A stretch of DNA of 64,000 bases, from assembly GCF_019175285.1 (NCBI RefSeq), contig NC_056522.1:68795361-68859360 (forward strand). Direction: 5' to 3'. Shown piece by piece: positions 43,899 through 56,195 of the stretch. The stretch is from Sceloporus undulatus. Taxonomy: Eukaryota > Chordata > Lepidosauria > Squamata > Phrynosomatidae. Position 1 is the stretch's first letter; every line of letters begins with the position of its first letter. The notes under the pieces are model-generated. The model did not search any database, was not told where the DNA came from, and saw nothing but the letters and a program-made list of their open reading frames with translations. A program made the position numbers and the translations under genes.

Positions 43899-44774
43899 CA
43901 ATAAACCAACCTTGAGTTGGAAAAGAGCAGGATTATAACCATTTGTAAATCAGCAGGATGACCCTTTTGTATCTGTGTGTTTACCTTCCACAAACAAAAT
44001 CCCTTACTCAGCATGTGTGAATAGGAGAACAGAAAAGGGGAGAGCAGGTAAGGCTGCTTTACCAGCTATCCCAACATGTTAAAAAAAATCTGTAAGTTCA
44101 ACCACCAAAATGGAAACTTAAGAAGAGACAAGGCGGATGAAAGAAAAAGTCATGACTTGGAAGAAGTCTTCAAGTGGCTTCTAAAAGGTTAAAAATCTTT
44201 TTGTTTACTTATCCTGTCCATGTTGTCCTTGTTGTTAGTTTTGAATAAAAGTTTGCAGACACATGTCAAACTGTTCTTCTTTTTTGAATTACAGGATCCT
44301 ATGCCTATTCTTTCCATGTTGTTTCTTCCTCTGGCACCAAATTTTTGGGGCATGAATTAATGCTCAAGAACATACGGACTGAGGTATATCTGTAGTGACA
44401 AATGATTTGGGGAAGCATTGTGCCTGTGTTTTCTAAACAGCCTACCACACAATCATCAAGGAGGTGATGATTTTCCTGGCATAGGGATGAAGCTAAATTG
44501 CTTAGTTTCTGTCTGAAATGTGATTATAAACTGCACATAAATTGCATATATGCATTCTGTATATGTATATTCATATATATTGAAAATTGGTGCTTCAGTA
44601 AATAAAACCTTTTGCTTTTCACTTTCCATAAATAATCAAAGGACCCTATGCTAGGAACATGATCACCAACATTTGAAGCAGCCTAACATTCATTTGTTTT
44701 CTGCAGCAGCTAGCAGGTGATAATGTTCATTGCCATTCCATGGAAAACTTTTCATCAAATGCCTTCAAATCTAA
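43899..44774. other. Mostly unique sequence
   Basis: Begins with about 60 bases that resemble 40440-40475 (ATAACCATTTGTAAATCAG in both). Otherwise AT-rich and featureless. Confidence 0.4.
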
Positions 44775-45491
44775 GAGCCCATTCAGACTATCTTTCACCC
44801 TGGATCAGGAATCGATCCTTGCACGTGAAGTTCATATTCACCCCAAATCCCCCACAAGTGAATCAGAGGCTTGCACACCCATTTCGTGTCAAATGCCCCT
44901 TAGCGTGGGACATTTGCAATCGGGGCATTTGCTGTTTCTTTTGGAAAAAAACCAGGTTCTGCTGAATATGAACTTGCCCCTGATCATGATCAGGGCAAGT
45001 TCAGGGAGGGATTTAGGTCAGAGGGTGGGCAGAGGACAGAGCATTCCCTCCCCTTCATCGGAGGAGGAGGAGGAAAGAGCCTGGATGCAAAAAGGGGAAT
45101 CTGACAGGAGGCAGGGTGACAGGAGGCAAAAAGGGGAAATCAGGGTGACTGATGGGGGCTGCAAAGGGCTGCCAGAGGGAGGGCAGGGGGGGGACTGGAG
45201 AAAGTGATGGAGGAGGAGGAGGGAGCCGGGGGAAGAAGGGGGCCATGGAGAGCATTCTATAATGGAGCAGGAGGATGAAGGAGCCAGGGCAGCTCAGAGG
45301 GAGGGGAGGGTTGGAAGGAAGGAAGGAGGAGGAGGAGGATTGCTAAGGGAAATTGGGCTGCGGGGCCAAGCTGGAGGAGGGATGTAGGGAAATCAGGCTG
45401 AAGAAGAAGCACCTCTCTCTTTTGATTTTTGACAATCTATGTGCATGATTTTTTGGGTGACATAGAATGTGTGTGTGCTTGCTTGTGCTAC

Positions 45492-45524
45492 TTTCATTTC
45501 CTCTTGCTCCTGGAACTTAAGAGC

Positions 45525-45570
<46 letters not shown>

Positions 45571-45651
45571 TGTGTTATATGTGGATGCTACAACCAGAAT
45601 GCCTGTGTTACATTTCTCTTTCATTTCCTCTTGCTCCTGGAACTTAAGAGA

Positions 45652-45699
<48 letters not shown>
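45492..45699. repeat. Tandem duplication carrying two (ATT)n tracts
   Basis: A 32-base block (45492-45523) recurs exactly at 45619-45650, 127 bases later. Each copy is followed by a pure (ATT)n tract, 45526-45570 and 45653-45699. Confidence 0.9.
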
Positions 45700-46220
45700 C
45701 TACTTTAATTGGAACTGACAGGTCACTCTCCCTCTCAGCCTCAGTGAAAGGCAATGGCAAACCTCCTCTGAAGAGAAAGTAAGCAGGAGGAAAGGGGTCG
45801 GTTCAGTTTAGGTCAGAGCCAGGACATGAATGGAGCTCGCATCAGGCACCTTCCTCCCTTTTTTATATTTTTTAAAATTATTTTTGGCAAAAAAATGTGC
45901 ATGTTTTTTGCTTCAGGTAGATATATAGATAGCTAGAACATGGCTAGCTGCTTGTTCACTTTCCCTTTCATTTCCTCGCTTCCAGCAAAGGGGAAATGTT
46001 GCAAAGAGTACTTTGCAAAAAACTTTTTTTCCTTTGCTAATGAATGCTACAATTCCAATGTTACAATGTTTCCCTTTCCAATTTGGCAAATTGGCAAATT
46101 GATACATGCTTTTGCTACTGTCTCTAAAAGTAATTCAGGGATAGCCTAGGGAAAGCAAAAAAGAATGCATGGTATGGCATCCTTTTCTGGCATTCCGAGG
46201 TGAGGAATTTATTATTATTG

Positions 46221-46222
46221 TT

Positions 46223-46259
<37 letters not shown>
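46221..46259. repeat. (ATC)n microsatellite
   Basis: About twelve ATC units, inside the Harbinger-like element. Confidence 0.9.
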
Positions 46260-46389
46260 CATGTGTATGAGGCATTCTGGGGTGGCAAGGAGGGGGGATA
46301 CAGGATGCAGAGATGGCATTAGCTTGCATTTTGGAGTTGAAAATGAGGCCAAGGGAAGCTCATAACCTGCACTGACCCAAATGCCCACA

Positions 46390-46414
<25 letters not shown>
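46390..46414. repeat. (CA)n microsatellite
   Basis: About twelve CA units, inside the Harbinger-like element. Confidence 0.9.
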
Positions 46415-46420
<6 letters not shown>

Positions 46421-46718
46421 AGGTTTTTAATTTGACAGAATCTGTGCATTCTGGTGCCTGGCTCTTTTTAAAAAAAGGAGGGGGGGAAGCACACTTCCCA
46501 TGCCCCAATGAGTGCTGCAAACATCACCTATGACGATCGTGGAAATAATGTGATTGACAGCCAGGCAACTTCATTTTAAACCCGATTTCTCTAAGAGGAC
46601 ATTCGGGTTAAAATGCCCCTGATTTGTAGTGGGCACTTGCTTATGGAGAGATTCAGGAGGGGGCCTCCCGAATCTGCCCAGTTACATCCAGGGCAAATAG
46701 CTCAGTGTGAATAGGGCC

Positions 46719-47869
46719 TAAGCTGCTACAAAGGGACACAAACAGGGCCAGTCCACAGTTTTTCTAACAGGCCAGCAATTGTAGTTTGCAGAATCAATTA
46801 CTTGAATTTAAAAAGTCAGACAGAATGAACAGTGATTTTATTTAAATATGGCTTTTCTCCACAGTGAAAAATTAATCCCAGACTAAGATTTATCTGATTC
46901 TGGGATTAAAAATCAACATAATAGTACAACTTGGTTTAACAGATCTTGTGTGGGTAATGACTTGAGTCAGGCAGGCTGCAGTTTTGGTATTAAAATCTTG
47001 CTGGGAATATGTCACTCTTGCTCAGAGCATGTTGGGAACCATGAATTATGATATAGTATATCTAGGGATGAAAGGAGGAGCCATGCAGACCAGTCCTGCA
47101 AGTCAGAACTGCTAGGAGGGGCTTCCCCTTGGAACGTGAGAGAACTGCCCAGTCATTATACTAGAACTAAGGCTTCATGTGTGGGCCCCTTTTTAACCAC
47201 AGCATTAGGACTCCTGAGTACAAATTATAATGTTGTAGGTGCAATTAAGAGTACTCCCCTCCTCCGCCCACACTTTGCAGTCCCATTACTCAAGCCTTCA
47301 TTATGCTTTTACCAAGATAATAAGTTCTACAGTGGGTGGGAAATCAACTATATTTGGAGAGACTCTAGCTGTAAAGGGGACAGTGCTTATTTGATGTTTT
47401 GTGGTGGGAGAAATGGATGACAAAGGTGTAAAATGTCTGCTGTTAATTTGAAGAAAGAAAAAGGAAGGAAGGAAGGTTAGTTTTGCTCCAGGCAAGGGGG
47501 GTGGCTTTCTTGTCTTTTCCACTTCTAAAGGACTAACATTTGCAGTCAAGAACAGCAATGCTCACCCTGAGAGGGATGAAAAGACAGAAATCCTTGAAAG
47601 TATGAAATTGTACAGAAACATGGGGGAAAGTGGATCTGTTCACCACTAACAACGCCATAAATGATAGTACAGAATCCAGACTGCCATCAGGAGCCTGTGA
47701 CAGATGCACTTTTATCTCATAGCAGTGTTGGAGGAGATAACTGTGTTCAGGTCTAAAGCTTGGATTGAGAATGTCCAGAATCCCCCAACCAGCATGATTC
47801 CAGACCCTTTGACCAAAGCGTTTTGACCAATAGAATTTTAAAAGCTGATTGTAAATGACATGGTTGCAT
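46719..47869. other. Unique intergenic sequence
   Basis: No gene or repeat recognised, apart from an (AAGG)n scrap at about 47455-47475. Confidence 0.45.
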
Positions 47870-48352
47870 CCTATGGAATCCTGGGATTTTCAGTTTGAGG
47901 AGGCACTAGTGCTCTGCAACAGAGAGCTGTTGCCATGGCAGTTAAAAGTAGAATACATATAGCACTATAATTACAGTATGTAATATGAATTGGTGTAAAC
48001 AGAACATTTTCCCATTGCTGTGTTCTGGATTGAAGTAGGACCTGATAGGATCCTGAGTAGCACCTAGGAGAGTTCCTAGTGAGCACCTGTGCTCTAAGAT
48101 GGGAGATCAGACTGAACCCTTTTGTACTTCAAGACAAAAGAACCTCTTGGGCCCTTTTCTCACAAGATAATGGTAGCACTATGATTTCACCTTAACTGTC
48201 TTTTGTTCTATCCTATGGAATCCTAGGATTCACAGTTTAAAGAGAAATGTTTCAAATTTTCAGCCAGAGAGTTCTAGTGCCTCACAAAACCACAAACCTT
48301 GGGATTCTAGATGATGGTGCCAAGGCCATTAAAATGGATCATAGTGCTGTAA
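47870..48352. mobile_element. Palindromic MITEs related to family A (CACTATGA ends)
   Basis: 48176-48352 is bounded by GTAGCACTATGATTTCACC and, inverted, GGATCATAGTGCTGT, with TATGGAATCCTAGGATTCAC inside. A fragment of the same family lies at 47870-47975 (CATCCTATGGAATCCTGGGA ... ATAGCACTATA). Confidence 0.6.
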
Positions 48353-49490
48353 TAGTGTAGCGTAGTGAAGTGGAGAGTCTACAGTTCATGGGCCTAATCT
48401 GGTTTATGAAGGATCCAAATTTACAACAGTTTTTCCCCCAGCTCTGCTCCCTCCAACAATCCCCCCTCCAATAGAGGATGGTGGTGGAATAAGGAGTATG
48501 GAAAGCAATTCCCATTTGGATCAGTGATCTGCAGGAAGAAAGTCCCAATTGGATCAGTGACCATTTTAGGTGGGAGTTTTAGTATTCTGTGAATAAGCAA
48601 TTGAGGATGTTGGTTTTCCAGTGCCCTTCCAACACAACTTAATTTAACAAGACTATGGAGTTAGAGTAGTCTTGGCATCAATTGGACATTCCCCAGCTGG
48701 GGGATCACAGCAAAGAAGACCCACTTCTACATCCTCTCACACACAGTATTGCTGTTGCTGGCGGGACCCAGAGAATGGCCCTTCAGCCTTCAGGCAGGTA
48801 TATATAAGTGGAGGTACTTCTTCAACAATTGAGGTTGCAAGCTGTTTAGGACTTTAAATATAATCAGTATTTTCAGTTAGGAGTGGAAACATATATAACT
48901 TGCTTTTATACACATTTACATATAAACAAAAACATATTTATAAAAATATCTTATGATACCAGGGTGGGCTGGTACAGTGATTTTAAAGTCCCACTATTAC
49001 TATACAGTAAAATAATGAAACATCAACTACAGCAGAAAAAGACAGGAAATATATAAAACAAACTGTTTAACTAATCAGCATAACACACAGGTCATTTAAA
49101 ATGACATCCTATAAACTTAATGATAGTGTATTTTGGCTCATGGAAATCTATTAAACTCTAAAGACTCTGTTCTGTAAACCATCACAATTTGATTTAGAGA
49201 TAAAGATGGATTGCTGAACTGGATTTCTACTACACATTAGACAAGGCAAGATTCTTACAGGACTTTTGTCTTCCATCCCATTCGCTCTCTTTAAGCCACA
49301 GATAGTGTTACTGTCTTTACATATTACCACCTCATCTTGAACTTATTGATCCAGGGTAGAGTTGGTAGGTCCAGAACTATGCCAGGCCCTGAGAGTTCAG
49401 TGTCCAAACCTGACAAGGTTCAGTGTCTAGAGACCTTGTGATATCACAGGGGGTGAGCCCTGGTGATGTTACAAGTGTGATGTTATAAGA
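48353..49490. other. Unique AT-rich sequence
   Basis: No recognised feature. Confidence 0.45.
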
Positions 49491-49825
49491 GACCCTATCG
49501 CATGGGGTTAAAAACTCGGTTCACATTTCCCATTCAGTGCTAATTCAGGAGGCAGCTGGGTCCTATTACACAGAAATAGCTGCTGAATTGCCGCCTGGGT
49601 CCATCCCAAATGCAGCCTGGGTCCTGTAAGCTGCTTTTCAAAAATGAAAGCTTCCAATTTCTAAAAATGACCACTGAAGCAGCTTACAGGACCCAGGCTG
49701 CATCGGGGACGGCCCAGGGTGGTGATTTAGCAGTGATTTCTGTGTGATAGCACCCAGCTGCCTATTGAATTAGCACTGAATTTGGGAAAGGTAAGCCGGA
49801 GTTTTAACCCCATGTGAAAGGGTCC
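49491..49825. mobile_element. 335-bp foldback element with ~150-bp arms
   Basis: Left arm GACCCTATCGCATGGGGTTA, TTCAGTGCTAATTCAGGAGG, TGCAGCCTGGGTCCTGTAAG. The right arm is its reverse complement with scattered differences (CTTACAGGACCCAGGCTGCA, TTAGCACTGAAT, TTTTAACCCCATGTGAAAGG). A loop of about 40 bases separates them. Non-coding; the ends resemble Harbinger-type GGACCCTTTCACATG. Confidence 0.8.
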
Positions 49826-49964
49826 AAGGACAGCCCCTGCTAATGTCATTAAACATCAATCATATCCTCACAGAGTATGCCATTCAGACAAAAAGCACCA
49901 AGCCTAACAAATGGAGAATAAATACACACATTTTTGAAGGCAGTACTGAGATTACTTCCTCTCA

Positions 49965-50107
49965 CTGCAGGGGCAGTGAATCAACTCTGGATTGTATCTA
50001 CATTCCTTCTGAAGCTGGTTTGAGGTGTGTGGGAATTCTCATGGTGCTGGATGCTAGCTGTGAGAGGAATGGTGGTAAAATCCAGAGTAGATTCATTGCC
50101 CCTGCAG
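49965..50107. mobile_element. 143-bp foldback element
   Basis: CTGCAGGGGCAGTGAATCAA at 49965 pairs with TTCATTGCCCCTGCAG at the right end. The first 28 bases of the arms differ at two positions. No second copy was seen in this window. Confidence 0.65.
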
Positions 50108-51831
50108 TAGCAAATTCACCAAACACCCTGGCATAGATCCTATTGCTATCATATACCCCCCCCCCCCCAAAAATCTACCGGTCTGTCAGGGACAGTCTTG
50201 ATAAATCATTTATTGTCCCACTTTTTCAGCAGCGTTTAAAATGACCCAGTGTATCTTATCTCCTTCTCCTTCCCTCCTTTGTCCTAAGGTTACTTTAGTT
50301 GCTGCAAATTGAGTTAAAATTGCAAAAGTGTTTCCTATTCAACTCAGTAGCAGGGAGAAGAGAGAGCAGAATTTTGCTCTCCCCAGTAGACTCAGGCAAA
50401 GGAGTAAACTGCTGCAGCTTATCCTAGCTTCTGTGTTTTTTCTCATTAATAACTTTTGCTGTCTTGACCACACTCTGATCTTCCTAGGCCACACATGTGC
50501 CAGTTTTCATCTGTGAAATGTTAAAGGATGTGCTATCATGGGGCGGTGGTGGTGGTAGTGGTAATAGAATTATAGTATCTTGAAAGATATATCTTATTCA
50601 TACCACTGATCCATCTAGTATAGCATTTTCAGTTTTGACTGGCAATAACTGATTTTATTTTCAGGCAGGATTCTTTTTTGCCCCTGTCTGGAGATTCCTA
50701 CTAGGTACTAACTAGTACTAACTAGGCCCAGTTCTAATTCATTTCTATCAAGATTGGGGGGGGGGGGGGTTTACGGTGGTACAGTGGTCAAGATTGCTTG
50801 GTTGGTGGATTGGATAATTGGTTGGTTCCTTCCTCCCTAACCTTCCTGACCATCATGAGAAAGACCTCTATCTACCTCATATTTCCAAATGTCTTAAGCA
50901 GGCCCAGAACATTATTTTTTTTAAGACTCTGAATATGTGTCTTCTTATTTTTGGTGTTTGGCTGTGTGTATTAGTTTTCATGTACAAGCATTTTAGAAAT
51001 ATCATCTCACCTTTCTCCAAAAAGCTGTCATCCATGAATAAGACTGCCTGACATAAATGCTGTCTTTATTGGTCTCACTGTCTTTTTATCCACAATCCAC
51101 TGAAAATAATCATTTCCCCTACTATTTCTGGTAAAACAATATTTCTTTCCTACTACTGTGGAACTGCTGGTGTGGACTAGCTAGGTAACAGACTCAGGTC
51201 TCAGGAAAAAAAAGAACCAGCCATGTGATTTCTAAGCAGTAACGTTTGGCTGTTTCTCCAGCCTGCTTTTCAACTGTTCTTAGAAAGAGGAGCCAAGCTT
51301 ATAGGCAATGGGGCTAGATCACAGTTACCTTGTTTCACAGTCTTCAGTGAAACGGATGGTTAACTAACCTATTTTGGATCAAACCTAAAATATGGTGGGT
51401 GATGGACTCAATTATCTTGAAATACCTCTTGAATATATCAATAGGCACACAGCTGGTAGGGTAACCCACCCACCCCTCATTTATGTCTTGACAGCGTTTA
51501 TGCTGAAGTGTTTCAAAAACCTTTATACTACACAGCATGGTTTTTTTTTTTTTTTTTTTTTTTGGTAGCAACCAGATGTGGGACAGGTTGCTTATATTGC
51601 AGGTACCAATAGGAACTGGATTTTAAAATGCAAAGAAGATAGTACATTTAGAATGGAAATTTTAAAGCTAAATATTTTTAGTTGGTTTGGATCAGTGTGG
51701 GCAGCTGCAGTGGGTTTATGTTACTATTTTCTTTGCCAGCACCCTCTCAATAAAGTATGGTCTGTCAAAAATGCCAGTAAAGCAAAGCAACTTTTCTCTT
51801 TGATAATTGGTATATTTTTGGAGTGAAACAG
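50108..51831. other. Unique intergenic sequence with homopolymers
   Basis: C-run at 50156-50168, G-run at about 50757-50770 and T-run at 51541-51563. No gene. Confidence 0.5.
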
Positions 51832-52926
51832 GGGCCCCATTCACATTAGCGTTTTTGTGACAAGTAGATCCAGGGAGATTTGTTGATGCAATACCAAATC
51901 AAAGTTCCCACTATGTTTACCCGGATCGAATCTCTCTGTGGCAATTTAATCCTGATGAAGTTAAATTTCACTCATTCTTGGGTTGTTGTTTTTTACACTG
52001 TCAGTCAAATGATGCACATCTACATCACACTGTTTGGCCAACCCCCCCCACCCCCACTCCCTGGTCAGCCTTGGAGGATGGTAATGGCAAGTCCCTCAGA
52101 ACAGCCCTTAGCAAGAAACCTTGGGATAAGTTAGCCTTGGGGGGAGTCACATTCTCTCAGCCATATAATAATATAATAATATAATAATACAATCTCTCAG
52201 CAATATAATATGCCTGCAAGAGCTTTAGTTTGCACCAACTTGGAAGCAGGGTCTGTTGTGGTTTTATTTCTTGGGAAAGAAGAAAAAATGATAATAAAAT
52301 GATAGGTTTTTTTTACTGTCATGCAAATCATGCATACCTTTGTCTTACTGATGACACGAGTATTTAAAGGTGCCGTCTACTGTGGCCATGCAATAGCAAA
52401 TATGTGAATGAGCTGTCAAATTTTATTTTATTTTATTTTTTAAAAAAACACCATCTAATGGTGTTCCCAGGAGAATTCTCTCCCTGGCTTTGGTGAGCTC
52501 TGGGCTAGGAATCAGACATCGATGTAGATAAGGGGACTGATGGGCAGAAAAGAAAAAAAGTTAGGCTGCACTTTAAAGAAACCACTTTCCAAAGTGTGAT
52601 GAATCCACTGCATTTCTGGAGCTGCTTTTTTTCACTCCCACAACCAAGTGTTGAGAGGGAAAAGCAATGGTGCTTGGCTGGCAGGGAGAGAGCAAAGGGG
52701 TGGGAATCATCTGCCCCCTGTACATTAACCCCATTGGCGACACCTTGATAAAACCCAGTGTTTTGGAAAAGAAACGGGGGAAAACTTGATCTTTGAAAAA
52801 AATTTGCTCAGGGGGATTTGTGCTGGCTCCCCCTTGAATTTGGGTTGGGAAAAACTGGTGTAAGTGTGAACAACCCCACTTTAAACCAGTTTCTAAACCA
52901 GTTTATAACTTAGTGTGACTGGCTCC
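51832..52926. mobile_element. Possible Harbinger-like element with worn ends
   Basis: GGCCCCATTCACATTAGCG at the left and, inverted, GGAGCCAGTCACACTAAG at the right are alike and resemble the ends at 44775 and 46718. No clear target duplication; the internal sequence is anonymous. Speculative. Confidence 0.25.
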
Positions 52927-53800
52927 AGTGTAGGAAGTCCTATAACATATTTAAAGGATATTTAAACCTCCTAGAGGTTTCTTGGAGGGACAATTCACTT
53001 TTATCTGTCCAGAAAAAGGGAAGTCTGGAAAGGACAAGGGCCACAACAAAGAGCCTTGCAGTCTCAGGGGCACAATTTGCCCACCCCCAGTCTAGGAAAA
53101 AAAATTATGTTGACAAAATGGCAGACTGCAGGCTGTTGACACATTACATGGCACAGATCAGGCAATCAATGCATTAATAATTCTTCCACTTTCAGCAATC
53201 TTCTTCCTATCCACAGCTTCAATTGAGACAGTCAGTTAATGGTACTGATTTTATGGTAAGCTGCAATGTTACCTAGTAAATTAAATAATGGACTGGAAAT
53301 AACAGGCCTGGATTCTGTTCCACACTTGGCAAATGTCACATTATTTTAAGATATGCTTTAAGACCATTAGTGTTTACCTTATTCAAAAAAATGACTAGCT
53401 ATTGATGCATCCTAGCAACAGATCAACATGATAACACTACATGGCTTCGTTTTAGCTATGGAATGCTCTGAGCGGCTGTTAGATTGGATCTTCAGAGTGT
53501 TTTCTACCTCAGATCTTTACCAAATGTTCTTGACATGAAGCAACTGGCAGTGCAAAGAGAAAAAAAAAATCCACAAGAAGTTTGGGGATGGGTACAATTT
53601 CAGATTTCACTCACACAGGGCAAAGAAATAATGGTGAAGCAAAGCCAAATTCGTAGCAAGATTCAAAGACCATCATTTAAAGATTAAATAACCATTTCCC
53701 TTTTAATATGCTTTGCAACTATTAGGGTTGCCACTTCAGGACTACTGTCCCAGGCCCTGAAGTTTCCAGGCCAAAACCTAAGACCTGGGGATGAGCCCTG
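52927..53800. other. Unique intergenic sequence
   Basis: Nothing recognised. Confidence 0.45.
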
Positions 53801-54549
53801 GAGACTTATCACACGTGGGGATTTGCAGCTCAAATCCGAAGTCACTCCTGGTCCAATCATGCAAATTCACATTGAAACGTGATGTATTATCACATGTGAT
53901 TGCTTTCTATGGGGGGTCGTTCCGAGGTGGTTCCACAGTCACTCCGAATTGACACCACATTTTTGTGAATTCGGTAACAAGTAAATTCACAAAAATTGCT
54001 TCCAAGGTCACTTCAATTTCACTCCAAATTGGTCTTGTGTGGAAGAGCATGCCGATTTCACCTGCCGTTTGGCCCCCTGCATCCTGCAGGGAGAAAGAAG
54101 AGGAAGGACGCGATCGGAGGTGGCAGGGAGAGAGGAAGAGGAGGAAAGACAAGATTGGAGGCAGTCCTCTGCATCCTGCTCCTTCATCCTCCTCCTCTTG
54201 CTTCAGCCCATCTCGCCCCCACTGGCCCCCTGTGTCCTAAGGAGAGGGCAAGCAGAGGTAGCAGGGAAGAAAGACAGCTAAGGAGGGGGCAAACGGAGGA
54301 AGCGGGGAAAGATGACAGCATCCAGAGTTCCACTGAGCATGTGCAAGGGGGACAATTCCAATAGTTGAATCTGCATGGTATGTACCGATGTGGTAATTCA
54401 AAGTGCTCTCACACTGCTTTGCCCACAATTTCGTTCTTCACGTGTGATAATACATCACATGAATTGCCTTGGATTCGAAGTGACCCTTCTTCTCCCTCAC
54501 TGCAGAAGGCCCCCAGATTGGAGTTCCAGTTTCACATGTGATAAGGCTC
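53801..54549. mobile_element. ~750-bp terminal-inverted-repeat element
   Basis: Left end GAGACTTATCACACGTG; reverse complement of right end GAGCCTTATCACATGTG. Each end is followed inside by a second inverted pair (GATGTATTATCACATGTGA near 53881, its complement near 54439). CTG flanks both ends (53798-53800, 54550-54552), a possible 3-base target duplication. The G-rich middle holds two GGAAAGACA/GAAAGACA repeats. No transposase. Confidence 0.55.
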
Positions 54550-55047
54550 CTGGTGAAGTCATTAAGCTTTATGCAATTTTTGACCTACCACGTTTGGGAG
54601 TGTGGGGACCCCTGAAGCCCAAAAAATAGGTTTAGGGAAACATTTTCTCAACCCATGTTTTTGGTTAGCTAGTCACAGTCCTAGTCACTTAATTGTGAAC
54701 TAACTAAAACTTAGCTGCCCCATGTATAAGGAATCCAGCAATCCAGCTGGAAGTTACTGAATCATGGATCATTGTGGATAGGCTACACTTGTTCAGGAAA
54801 GGCTAAAACTAGAGATCTTTCCATATGTGTGGCCTCCATCTCCTTTCTCTTCATTATTTCTTTCCCAAACAGTAATGGAAAACATAAGGCTTTTTCTAGA
54901 GCTATTTTCATTGGTATCAATTAGTAATAGTTTCTAGCAACTTTCAAAAGTTCATTTTTAGGGGCATTTTATATAATTTTTTCATGTTACATGCCATTTG
55001 GTTATCAATCCTAAGTTTTTTCTTCTTAAAAAAAAAGCAACACACAA
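54550..55047. other. Unique AT-rich sequence
   Basis: Nothing recognised. Confidence 0.45.
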
Positions 55048-55113
55048 ATCATAGACTCATAGAGTTGGAAGATACCACAAGGGCCATCCAGTCCAGCCCC
55101 CTGCCATGCAGGA
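55048..55113 (-). mobile_element. CR1 3' tail
   Basis: ATCATAGACTCATAGAGTTG and GGGCCATCCAGTCCAGCCCC are the inverted CR1 3' end, as at 43830-43880. It is a very short, 5'-truncated insertion. Confidence 0.85.
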
Positions 55114-56074
55114 AATAATAGCAAAGTAACAAGCATTGCAACGAGTAAAGCAAGTTACCTTTTGTCAACATTGTGATAATTAACAGCAACAGGTTACTTT
55201 TCAGACAATGTAATAAATGAATGACAGGAACAAATTACAGTTTAAAAGTCAAACTATGAGTTAAATTCCATTGATTTTAGTAGGTCTCTACATTTGGCCT
55301 TCTGGGTTTTACAACTATGGCCAGGTGACATAGCTAATCCTAGCATTTATTTCAAACAAGTTTAGTTCATCTGTCTTCTCCTTCTATATTAGCAGCTGAT
55401 TTCTAGATCAACTGATGTGAATCCTAACCACATGTCTGGCTTTTCTAAATATGGAGGGCTGGTCTAGTAACTGGCCACACCACTTTCTGTTTCCTCAGTT
55501 TCTTTCCTCGCCCTACCTTGGAAATTAGATCTTATGGTTGTCAGTCTGCCAGCAGCTGGACCCTGACCAGAATGATACTGAAGATGGCAATGATGAAAAC
55601 AGCAGAAACTAAAGGCAGGATCTAGTATGAAGAAGGCAGAAAGGAGAACTGTACAGGAGGAGGAGGACTGAAATAATTTGTTTTGCTGATTATTGCACAG
55701 AGCTAGGAGATTAAACAATTTCTCATTTGTAATGAACTTTACTTGTCCTGTGTGGCAATAAAACTATCCAAAGTAATATTTAGAACAAGTGTGGATCATA
55801 AATACTAACTTGTTACATAGCTGTTACAGCTAAAGTATTAACTAATATTTTTAACTTGAGCATTTAATATTCATCAAACAAATATGATAAATAGAGGTCT
55901 CATCTGATAAAAATGAATTCTTGTGAAATTTTAATTGGGAAAATAAAGGCCACACTACATTAGTAAAATTTAATCATATCATCAAATATTAAACAACTGA
56001 TGTTGAGAACCTGTTATGTTTTTCTTTCCTAGTCTTTAAAATTTATCCACATGAAGCAGGGATAGGATTCATTT
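55114..56074. other. Unique AT-rich sequence
   Basis: Nothing recognised. 55780-56010 is strongly AT-rich. Confidence 0.45.
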
Positions 56075-56195
56075 GGCCCTTCTCATGTTGTTGGACTGCA
56101 ACTCCCATTAGCCCTAGCCATCTAAACCAGTTGTGAGGAATGCTGGGAGTTGCAGTCCAGCAATATCAGGGGGGGCACTGAGATTTCTGCCTGTA
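56075..56195. mobile_element. Foldback MITE, family D (hAT-like)
   Basis: GTTGTTGGACTGCAACTCCC and GGGAGTTGCAGTCCAGCAAT are the two arms, about 30 bases apart. A widespread amniote family with GGCCCTCCAGATGTTG-type ends. Confidence 0.7.

Larger units (their letters stand above)
44775..46718. mobile_element. Harbinger-like non-autonomous DNA transposon (~1.9 kb)
   Basis: Left end GAGCCCATTCAGACTATC with CACCCTGGAT after it; reverse complement of the right end GGCCCTATTCACACTGAG with TGCCCTGGAT after it. TAA flanks both ends (44772-44774 and 46719-46721), matching the 3-base TWA target duplication of PIF/Harbinger. No transposase or Myb-like frame is visible. The interior is G-rich to 45400, then has four microsatellites and a local duplication. 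Confidence 0.5.
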
